64,000 nucleotides of DNA, taken from Cyathus striatus. Taxonomy: Eukaryota > Basidiomycota > Agaricomycetes > Agaricales > Nidulariaceae. Below the pieces are notes generated by a model. The model had not been told where the DNA came from, did not search any database, and saw nothing but the letters and a program-made list of their open reading frames with translations. Each line of letters starts with the position of its first letter. The stretch's first letter is position 1. The position numbers and the translations under genes were made by a program. The DNA lies in contig JAOVFP010000015.1 in NCBI GenBank assembly GCA_025738555.1, forward strand, positions 2,356,001 through 2,420,000. Direction: 5' to 3'. Positions 55,301 to 64,000 of this stretch are shown in pieces.

Positions 55301-57920
55301 AGCTCGAATATATCCTCCATAGGAGACAGAGTAAAAGTTATAGTGGTCTGTTTCCGGCGTTTTTCTTTATCTACTCGATCCCCTTCTTGAGAGTTTGGAA
55401 CTTCGACAAAGCCCTCGAGAACAACGAAATTCCTCCGCATGCAATATCGCTCCTTTGGAAGCTCACCTGCAGGCCAAGGTTTTGGAGGTGGTGTAGTATG
55501 TTCACATATTGCAGGGGAAGCGAAGCAAAACTGAGGGGAATAAATGATAAGTTCCAGAAATTTCGCATACGACAGTAAGCTAGCCAAAAGGTCGCATCAA
55601 TCAGTGATAAAAGAGAAGGAACAACGTACAAACTCCCGTCTTTTATTTTCCTCTTTCCGCTCTCCTTACCACAAAGTGCACAGCTAGAATAGGCCATCAC
55701 ATCTCCCTCCTCCCCCTCCCAATATCCGTCACCTTCAGCTACCCTCACACCGACCCACATGCCTGCATGTCCCAGGCGTATTTCATGTTGACCCCTGTCC
55801 CACGTACATCCAGGCATATCGCACTGTTCATGTTGAGATTTTGCCAGGTGGCTGATTAAGACACCCATAGGAATATCGCCGTCCCCCGAAAATGGCGAGG
55901 TAAAATTGTAGAACCGGAACGTATGATATGTTGGCCGAGCGCAGGTCTTCAATGAGGGAGGACTAGATGGATGCGAGGTGGCAGTAGGACGTGCAGTAAG
56001 CGTTGTTGTTGATGTATCGCTGATTGCACTCTCTAATGAACTCGTTGACAGTTTATCTTCCTTGGTATCACCACATGGAACAACTTTCCATAGTACCACC
56101 TCCATCTCTTGCATTCTGATAAAACCTTCAAGACCCCTCACACTACGCCCCCATCTTCCTTCTTTTCCTTCCTTTCCACTTTCTCCCTCCACTTTCCCGG
56201 TACCCCACCCAGCCAATCCTCCTAGGCCAGCACGCTCATCTCCACCCAGTCGCCGACCAGGCTTTTCTTGCTCCTTCTTTGACAATTCAATGACAATATT
56301 AGGAAGTGGAAATATCACGCTAGGGCTCGAAGATAGCAATGATAGTACAGGATTTAAAGACGCAAGAAGAGTTGTGAAAGGTTGGTTAGGGTTCTGCGAA
56401 GATTCAGGGGAGGGTGCAGGAGCAGGCGAAGATGACTGTAAACGGAACGAATGACGTCTTTCGGGTGAAATGAAGGACAACTTCCTTAACCTCGCGACAG
56501 CACTGCCTGCGCCAGAAGTACTGTCGGCAGAAGATCTGGGCGAATTTTCGTCGTCCTGGGGTGGCCGGGCCAAAGCAGCTTCAGCAACTGCTATAGTCTT
56601 TGACCTGTTGAATCCGTTTGCACTCCCACCAAAACCTCGTCTTGCAAAGAATCCAAGAATGCCAGAAGGAAACGACTTCTTCGGGCTCCCCTTCCCCTCA
56701 TCATTACTCTCTTGGTCGCCATGTCCCTCACGTTCGTTCCAGCGACGATGTGGATCAGAAGATGAAGGTAGTGATAATTTAGGTCTTGGAAATCTGAGTT
56801 GAACACCAAAGTCCTGTAGAAAACATTGCTCGAGTATAAGCGAGAGATGAGTGAATATTGAGGCTCTAAGAATCCGTGTCAAGATTTTGCGTTGTGTTGG
56901 AGAGGCAAGGCCTTGGTATTCAAACGTGCCGCCAACGAGACGCAGGGAATTAGCACCATCTTGTAGGAATGAGTTCGTCGCAAGTAAGATGCACCTTCGT
57001 GTATGGAACTAAGATAACTTACCATCAAGTTCCTTCAATCCAAAAAGCACCTCCGCACCTTCTCCTTTCCCAAATTCTTCAAGAGTAGGAAGAATAAATG
57101 AACCATGCGCGAAGGTGCATCCAATATTGACCGGTTGCGTATGCTGTTGATGTAATAAGTCAAGACTTGGGCTTTGCATGGTTGATACATGTATCTGTCG
57201 TGGCACAGCAAGGCAGAGAAGAAAGTGACCTGGAACCGTATCTAGCGGCTCTTGAGGACGAGAGAAAACCAAGGAGCGCAAATAGGCAAGGGAAGCAAGT
57301 AAACGAGCATTTGGTTGTAGATTTGCAGGTGTAGACGGAAAGGGAAGAGAGGAAGTTGATGGGTGACGAGGTGAAAGTTGCGGTCGCTCATGCGAGGGGT
57401 GGGCTTGAGTGAAACTTGATTGCTTCTTACCCATATCTGCAGGATTATCTTTCTCTTTTTGCTTCCCCTTGTCCACTACATCGCCCTCGCTCTTGCGTTT
57501 CGCCTCTCTACTTCTTCGTTCTCTAACTTCCCACTGCCTCCTCACAGCCGGAACCCAGTTTTCCTTCTCCATCCATGTGCTCATCTCATCCAGAACTTCC
57601 TCAAGAGAAACAGCCCATCCTTCTCGACGTGCATTAATTTCTGGGTCCTTCACATCATTTAGCCAATGCCTTATCAACTCTGCACGGTGGGCCCTTGACT
57701 CAATCGTCAATGCCATCGACGCGGCGGCATATCCAGGCACGGGAGGCAACGGTTTAGTGTCTGCTCTGTAGAGTTTGAGTTGGCCGTGAGTAGTTTGCGT
57801 TTGCTGGTCTCGGTCCTGAACCTCTGACATACGCTCGCTTTGAGAACGGTCCACCTGTGGCGAGGATAACAGTGACCGTGGGTTGGGACCAGAAAGCGAT
57901 CGAGGGAGTCTCGATGACAT
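52327..57920 (-). CDS. FAB1: 1-phosphatidylinositol-3-phosphate 5-kinase Fab1/PIKfyve
   Basis: Makes PtdIns(3,5)P2 on vacuole and endosome membranes. It has roughly 1,700-1,800 residues and about ten exons. Order: a disordered N-terminus with no FYVE zinc finger visible; a chaperonin-like/CCR region (SLRLVGGTFEYQGL, ILLSYAKFLELIIYSPQFC-type segment, CDMPGCTWDRG, SSCALCGKE, HTFRFYNF); a linker with VIVREDDWGSIIAYTL and HEPEAYSAVISRKEH; then the C-terminal PIP kinase: KFSCTVYYAKQFDALRKRC, YVKSLARSTNW, GGKSKSNFWKTADDRFIIKT (with the ATP Lys), VLIELGPSYFRYM, NLFFNRNIIKTFDLKG, SNIMDYSLLLGVD and VDTI. The activation loop follows. The last intron (GTGAGC...CAAG) joins LACP to DKWSKHFDD, and the stop is TAG at 52327-52329. 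The start is MSSRLPRSLSG. Confidence 0.94.
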
Positions 57921-58570
57921 TTCCAGTTATCCTAGATAAGTGTCCAAAGGTGCGGATAGTCCTTAATTAGAGGCGTCAGAATTTCTAGGTTGTTCGAACT
58001 CGATATAGCCCACCTACCTCCAAGCAAACCCCGAGTTCTGAATGTCAGGGAATAATTAAAGCTCTGTCCAGAGTTGGGTCTGCATTCAAAACGACTTTGA
58101 CTGAGGATTCTGTAGGGCGGTATCGAGGATTAATAAAGAGAACCCTAGGATATAAGTGATATGTGAAGAGCGAGCTTTAGGTGAAGAAACAGCGGGTTCA
58201 AATGGGGAAGCTCAGAACACTTGAAAACAGCGCGTCATGACTGTACCGTAAATAGGCTGGCATCAAGTTCCGTCTCCATAACTGTCTTTCAACTGCTCCA
58301 GTAATTGTTATCATATACAACGTCAGTATGCTGAGCGTAATACCCGTCATATGTTGCAGCTAACCAAAGGATTCGGAAGGACCAAGTTGGGACAAAGTGC
58401 CCTAAGTACTGCTTTGACAAATACTAATAGCAATTCAGATGGCCGCAGTCTAATCAGAGTGTTCAAACGTTCACAAGTCATTCTCGATATATTTACAGTC
58501 CATATCATACTTAGAAATACATTTTTTCCTTTATCCTTCCTTGTAACTTGAAACCACTTCCCCCAGTCTT
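57921..58570. other. Intergenic 0.65 kb, FAB1 promoter side
   Basis: FAB1 promoter and ESS1 3' region. Short frames at 58347-58574 are not supported as genes. Confidence 0.45.
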
Positions 58571-59175
58571 TCAACCGGTCCTCAATACAATGTGCACGCC
58601 GCTATCAGTGCTAATGATGTCACTCATCTGTCCAATTTCCAAACCAAAAGCTGCATCCTCGAACGGTTTCTGCATCTGTCCTCGCCCAAACCATCCTAAA
58701 TCCCCATTATTTTGATGTGAAGAGCAGTCAGAGTGCTTTGAAGCTAGTTCGCCAAACTTATCAGGAGATCCATTGATTTCCTGTTGGTAACCACGGAGAA
58801 TATCAAGTGCCTCATCTTTCGAGCGTGTGATATTAGCCTAACGGTTTAGAATTAATGTCATAGTTATGAGCAAAAACAGTGAACTGTGCGACATACCTCC
58901 TTCCAGCTAGAGGGGCGCCTGCTGCCACTGTGTTTCACCAACAAATGGCTCGCGCGCACGCGTTTGTTCTCGAGGAATTCTGCACCAGGCAGAGCTTTGA
59001 CTTGTTCTGAAGTCAGTTCAGACGGTGGATCCCAAGACGACTTTTGCGTTCCTCGATTAAAGAAGTATGGAACCTGTCGAGAGTTCGACATACGAACTTC
59101 CCATCCTTCTTGACTCTACGCAAAGCTAATAGTCAACATGTCTCAAAAGTGAAAGGGATGGAGAGGACTTACCAT
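58571..59175 (-). CDS. ESS1: Peptidyl-prolyl isomerase Ess1/Pin1 (WW plus parvulin)
   Basis: Isomerises phospho-Ser/Thr-Pro bonds, chiefly in the Pol II CTD, and is functionally linked to Fcp1, also encoded in this window. WW domain: GWEVRMSNSRQVPYFFN, KSSWDPP. Parvulin domain: RASHLLVKHSGSRRPSSWKE, ITRSKDEALDILRGY, FGELASKHSDCSSH, GDLGWFGRGQMQKPFEDAAF, IISTDSGVHIVLRTG. The basic pocket residues (KHSGSRRPSS) and the catalytic-site residues of the family are present. The start codon is an exon by itself: ATG (59173-59175) is followed at once by a GTAAGT intron that ends GCGTAG before AGTCAAGAAGG, giving MSQEGWEV. A second intron falls between WKE and ANITRS. The protein is about 155 residues, normal for the family. 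Confidence 0.95.
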
Positions 59176-59464
59176 GTTGATTTTTTGTTAGAGAAGTTCA
59201 AAGTGCGTGAGTATGATAGTCTTGGCCTTAGTACTTAGGAAAGGGTGAATTGATGGAGATGGTAAGCTGTTCAGGTTTGCATGTTCCATTTCCACAGGTG
59301 TTCTGATTATCTAATCACTTCTAGTTTTGTTGACGCTCTTATCTGGTTTTATTATCTAATCTCCGCTTTTCTCCGTTCTCCGCTGATTATCATGCTATGC
59401 TTCCGGCGAGAGCCTTCCTCCGTTCTACCCAAGATATGGGACATTCATCGTCCACAACATTATC
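59176..59464. promoter_or_regulatory. Divergent promoter region ESS1 / DUF4246 gene
   Basis: 289 bp between divergent start codons. T-rich, with no specific site recognised. Confidence 0.4.
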
Positions 59465-61479
59465 ATGCCGTTTGGAAATATTCCAGATTATAATAGAGGC
59501 TACAGACATCCATTTGTATTTGGGCTGAATTTCTTAGGCGGGGTAGGAGGTATGTTGCTGTCTTCGCGGACTCGCGAACCCAAGTGACGTGACTTCGTTT
59601 ATTCAGATAATCCGAGAACGGTGCGCTCACACTCTATTCATCGTAGAATTTCTCTAAGGTACTCATACTTATTTCAGCTCGTAGAACAAGCAATGAGTAT
59701 GTTCTCTGCCGAGATACGACGCAAACCGGAATGGTGGACGAGCTTCCAAGATCAGCGTATACGACTTGAGTGGGATAATACTGCCTTCGAACGTCTGTGG
59801 AAGGTTCGTACACCATCGTCTGTTACAGAGGTACAACTTTCGCAAGAACAAGTACGTCAATGCAGCGAATATACACGTTTTTATCCGATCCTGAGCGAAG
59901 GTGGTAGATTCATTATGTTTTGGACGAGCTCGCTGGTTATGCAGCCCTTCTAGACGAAGCGAACCATTGGTAATTAGCTATGTTAATTCACATTTGCATG
60001 TACTCATTGTCAATAGCCAGGTTTCTTGCTTTGAACGTATATGGGAATCCGACTCCCTCTTTGATTCAACTACCACAAATCAACTGAATGAGCAGCTTGC
60101 TGCTCTTCGTGAAGAACTTTCTATGTCCGAGGATTCTGAGGACAGAAATTCCATCTCACTGATAGATCCGTTGCTTTACTGCCTGGTTTACGGACGCACT
60201 CTCGTTTCGACGACAATCGCAAATCGCCCCCCTCGGACACTATCCTCTCCGACAGCGACAGATATATACACTGTTTGTCCTCAATTCACGCTCATTCCTA
60301 CCGATGTCTATATTGCACCTAATGGCTCCCCTGCGAAGCGAGCAAAGCTCCTGTCCTATATTAACAACTTAGATCCCGCCACACACAGGGACATGTATAA
60401 CATACTAGAAACCTGCCTTTCAGGCTTTATCCCACTTTTTGAGCACGTCCTTACAGATCTTCATCGCAATAACCCCCTTTCTCAACGGATACCCGGTCGA
60501 TGCCGATATACCGAGTGGGATGAACCCGATCCCCCTGAGCACTCAGATGACGAGGAAGGTTGGACGACATATGAGAGAGAAATGCGACATTGGGTGATGA
60601 ATCGTCCTATAGAAATTCCCGATATCCCTCGAACCGGTTATCACGGCGGGCTCGAACGCCGGAAACATTTGGTCAGCCTTCGCGGAAAGAAAATTCAAGT
60701 TATAGTGGAGTTATCGGAAGTACGACTTGTGAGAATAACTACCGATTCCGAGTCGGACTGTAGGAAGTTTTTGACCTTCAATTTACAGACACCCGAAAAT
60801 CCTGTGTTGCCTGATACTTTGTGGCAAGTTGAGGGTATGCGAAATGAAAGAATTGTTGCATGTGGTTTCTACTTCGCATCTGTGGTGAGGAGATCGTTGC
60901 ATTTTCGCGCATAATCATAATCGTTCGCATTTCGTCCTCCACTAGGATAATATGTCACCCTCAATAGAATTTCGCATGGCGGTCACATCTCCCCGCGGAT
61001 TTCAGGCTGGCGATGCGGGGGCAACAGTTCGTACTTGGGGTTTTCGGGATGGAGACTCGTGCCACCAATATATAGGCCATGTTCCAATTAAAGCAGGATT
61101 AAATATTGCTTTTCCGAATATCTACCAGCATCGTCAAACAAAAATTGCGCTATTAAATCCGTCGGAAGTGGGGCATTTGACTTTGCTAGCATTTTTCATT
61201 GTTGATCCCGAAGTCGACCCGATCCCTTCTACTTCCTCTATTGCACCTCAGCAAAAGTCTTGGATCAAAGATATTCTGTCCGCCACTCTTCAATCACGAC
61301 TTCCCATGGAACTCATAGAAAAGATACTGGGAGAGACTGAAGGACTCATGGATAGAAATGAAGCTAGAACTTATCGCAATGAACTGCTGAATATTCGCGC
61401 TGGTTTTCGTCAAGCGAATAATAACTATCATTTTTGTATACCCTTCGATATTTGGAATGGACCTGGAATTGCACATTGA
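59465..61479 (+). CDS. DUF4246 domain protein
   Basis: Fungal family of unknown biochemistry. Exon 1 encodes MPFGNIPDYNRGYRHPFVFG and FLGGVG; an intron then leads to DNPRTVRSHS. Conserved blocks are FSAEIRRKPEWWTSFQDQRI, YVLDELAGYAALLDE, CFERIWESDSL, FQWLPTDVYI-like LIPTDVYIAPNG, SYINNLDPATHRDMY, IPLFEHVLTDL, RCRYTEW, VELSEVRLV, WQVEGMRNERIVACGFYFAS, AVTSPRGFQAGD, GDSCHQYIGHVPIKAGLNIA, FPNIYQHRQT, and FFIVDPEV with IPSTSSIAPQQKSW. The GFYFAS...FPNIYQHRQT part recalls a double-stranded beta-helix with a possible metal site, but I cannot assign catalysis. The C-terminal PMELIEKILGETEGLMDRNE follows the family. The start was chosen because no other ATG precedes the conserved region in frame. Confidence 0.85.
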
Positions 61480-61613
61480 ACTAAAAAAAAATACATTTAT
61501 CTTTTCTAAGATGGGCCGTACAGCACTGGATCTTCGAACCGGTAAATTATTCCTTTCCTCCAATTTCAAACATAGTGTGATGTCTTGCGATCTTAAAGAA
61601 GATTTAGAGATGG

Positions 61614-63989
61614 TTACATTTCAAAGCCAAAAGGACTTACGAACGATCGGACCCGCTTCCCAAACACATACATTGGGATGGATGCGAGCCAACAGACAGC
61701 CTGGCATCCTGCAAGAATGAGAAGAGAAGTCTTTACACCCCGTTTCGCTATCATTCCATTTGCAAAGAATGTGAATCCATAAAGAACCATATTCTTTCCG
61801 AAGTTGCTGAGAGCAAGGACATGCAACGCGTTTTCGCCATGAGTATCCAGTAAATAAGTAACGGCAGCCGCGCCTGAAACAACCATACTAAAGTTCGTCA
61901 TGCTATGACAAGGCTGGTTCAGATCTTATATGTTGACATTGTTTTGATGCAACATACGTGATACAAGCAACCGCTCCTATCCACGGCATATTATGTGTCG
62001 TCCCCACTTCGGCGAATGTTATAATGTAACTGCAATATATACAATCTAAACATACCTGCCCAACCAGCATATCCAAATACCGCGAATAACATAGAAATCA
62101 TGAAGACAATGCGCATTTCAGGTTCATAAATTCCTTTGTTGCGTTTTGCCATCCAAACCGTCCCCCAGTCAGTCAGGGGCCCGGTCACACACATAGCAAG
62201 GACAATGCCGACAATTCCTCCAAGATTTGTTAAGCCCTATCGGATTTTGAATATGTATTAATGTGAAAACAGTACATTACCCTACGATTTGCGCTGCATT
62301 GAGGTTGTACTCGATGGTGAATATAGTCGATGAACAAATCGGCATAAGACCTATACGGTTCCTAACTCAGTGAAAGTTCAGGATGTTCCAGTCAATGTGT
62401 AGCGTACTGAGCCATACAGTCTGCATCCCGTGGCTTAGGAATATGAAGTACGTCTTCATTTCGTCAGCGATTAGTAAAGTGTTTGAAAATGTTAAACTTA
62501 CAACAGGCGACAGAAGAAGGGGAAATGGTCGAAGAAAAATCCTCCACAAACTAACGTTGGTAAAGGTTCCATGCCATATTCGCAACTGCGACATATAACT
62601 CGCAGGCTGTTGAAAGGTTGGAACCCCCGATTCAAAGATGCCAGAATCTTTCTCGCTATTCTGCTTTTCGCCATTTACGGAACTATCGTCAACTCCTATC
62701 CTCTTGGGTGCCTCTCTACGATAGTAGGTTGTCTGGAACAGTTCCATGAGAGTGCAGATACTTTAAAATCCACATGACATACCTCCGGTACGAAAAAGAA
62801 TACCAAGAATACTGAGATTCCCAATGGGATAGTGACAAACCAGAAACCCATTTGCCAAGACAGGTTCTGAACGACATAACTGTATAATAAAGGTCCTCTA
62901 AGAAAATAGATTTTCAGGAAGGGTACTCATGGAAGTTGGGAACCCATACAATGTAATCCCCGCCATGATGGCAAAGCTCCAGATAACCGTTCGACTTCCA
63001 CGCTCATGAACGCTAATAAAAGGTTTAGTATTATGAACTAGTAACGGTAAAGTTATCTCACAAATATATTTGCTCCAGAGTAGATGCGACCAAACTTAAC
63101 CATCCAATTCAGCATACAACTGATCCCGAGCCCAGAAATACATTCTTCACCTTTGTAATGCAGACATTCCAATCCCTTGGAATACTCGAGAAGCCCTAAT
63201 TGAGGTCATGTTTGGACTTACTGCGCACCAAATACATGAAATAAACATCTTACAAGACACGTAAATAAGTCATTTTTCATACCATAGATCCATTACACTT
63301 ACTATGGTGACAGAACCAAGATATACAATGCGATGTCCGAATTTCACGGCAAACATATTCTGGAATAACCTATCATTTTGTTAGAGGCAAATTTTGTAGG
63401 CAAATTTGTGCAGCATACATGAAGCAACCAAGCCCAAGGAGAATTCCCCCAAATCCTGAGGCAACATCATCTACGGTTACATGAAACTGGTTAGCCAATA
63501 ACACATATCCAGGCCCGACCATCGGCGACAGTGCACCATCCAGTGTAGCAGCGAAAGCACTTCGGAAATTAGGAATAAACTAAGAGGCGTTGAAGGAGCC
63601 TGCTTACAGTGTCCAGAAGCAAGCCTCCTTTTTCCACTTCGGCCAATTTAACCTATTAGTAGTCAAGAAAATAGTGATTAGACCGAGGAGCGGGACACCC
63701 ACGGATCATTAGGATCGTCAGAGGGCTGAGGGACGAGAACTACATGCGCATGCCTTCCTGTTCCCCGCTTGAGATTACTGGCTTCGTCAATTGTAACCTA
63801 ACCGCAAAAACTGTTGAATATTTTACTAGCACATTAGCATTTTCATACCTGCCGTCCATGTACGACGCCTAAATCTGACAATAGCGCCGTACCAGGAACG
63901 TCACAGAGGTGTTTATCCCCTATAGACCACTTAGGCCTTCAAACTATGATGGCAGTGGAAGAATGCGTACTAAGGATTCCGAAGGCCAT
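61614..63989 (-). CDS. MFS transporter, fungal DHA1/HOL1-like
   Basis: Major facilitator superfamily membrane transporter. Start ATG 63987-63989: MAFGILR, intron, DKHLCDVPGTALLSDLG. The N-terminal motif DPNDPLNWPKWKK is typical of fungal drug:H+ antiporter-1/HOL1-like carriers. Helices follow: FRSAFAATLDGALSPMVGPG, GFGGILLGLGCFMYA, and the first signature loop region around VKFGHRIVYLGS. The central loop is charged (FQTTYYRREAPKRIG, NGEKQNSEKDSG), then LWRIFLRPFPLLLSPVV begins the second half. The last helices are GGIVGIVLAMCVTGPLTDWG, MRIVFMISMLFAVFGYAGW and MVVSGAAAVTYLLD...LLILAGCQAVCWLASIPMYV, ending with FGKRVRSF, a common family end. It has many short introns. The substrate cannot be told. 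It is convergent with the DUF4246 gene, 134 bp away. Confidence 0.9.
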
Positions 63990-64000
63990 AATGAATGGGA

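Noticed and set aside
1..64000. A biosynthetic cluster, defence island or viral insertion
   Set aside because: Gene functions are mixed housekeeping; no synthase, P450 or transport cluster, no polymerase or capsid-like frame, and no CRISPR-like repeat spacing was seen.

Overview
The window looks like nuclear DNA of a mushroom-forming basidiomycete (Agaricomycetes). That is inferred from compact genes cut by many introns of about 45-60 nt with GT-AG borders and CTRAY-like branch sites, gene spacing of a few hundred bases, and Ser/Pro-rich protein styles typical of the group. No species can be named. I support 24 protein-coding genes, most placed by conserved motifs across reconstructed splice junctions. 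One (CCT7) runs off the left edge. I saw no tRNA, rRNA, CRISPR or virus-like gene.

Layout. 1-10.5 kb: CCT7 (chaperonin) divergent from RAD5 (HIRAN-SNF2-RING repair helicase), then RNase H1 and a SIKE/FGFR1OP2-type coiled-coil protein. 10.6-13.8 kb: an F-box-like protein and an orphan protein. 13.8-18.8 kb: about 5 kb without a credible gene, holding decayed tandem duplications. 18.8-21.6 kb: an intronless 936-residue orphan. 21.6-24.3 kb: gene-free. 24.3-27.1 kb: two tandem APH-fold phosphotransferase paralogues in which the usual His of the HGD motif is Met. 27.2-32.5 kb: FCP1 (Pol II CTD phosphatase), a plant-BSP-like putative metallopeptidase and SPC3 (signal peptidase subunit). 33-35 kb: a divergent pair of transcription factors (bHLH and Zn2Cys6). 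35.6-45.1 kb: NAA10, an F-box protein, a USP deubiquitinase with a very long tail, and a MOSC/mARC-like protein. 45.4-46.1 kb: an inverted-repeat element. 46.3-51.2 kb: NKAP (frame broken by an 11-bp duplication) and a cyclin-fold orphan. 51.7-52.0 kb: a MITE-like element with a near-perfect palindrome. 52.3-64 kb: FAB1 lipid kinase, ESS1/Pin1, a DUF4246 protein and an MFS transporter.

The genes are mostly unrelated housekeeping functions and not a metabolic cluster. Loose themes are genome maintenance (RAD5, RNH1, both with MCB-type promoter sites), Pol II CTD control (FCP1, ESS1) and protein processing (CCT7, SPC3, NAA10, USP).

The strongest unusual signals are: two consecutive microexons of 5 and 3 nt that rebuild the ATPase motif I of RAD5; the 11-bp tandem duplication that destroys the NKAP frame; the paired MGD phosphotransferases; two foldback elements; and several odd splice arrangements (a GC-AG intron, a start-codon-only coding exon, and a catalytic Cys codon split by an intron).
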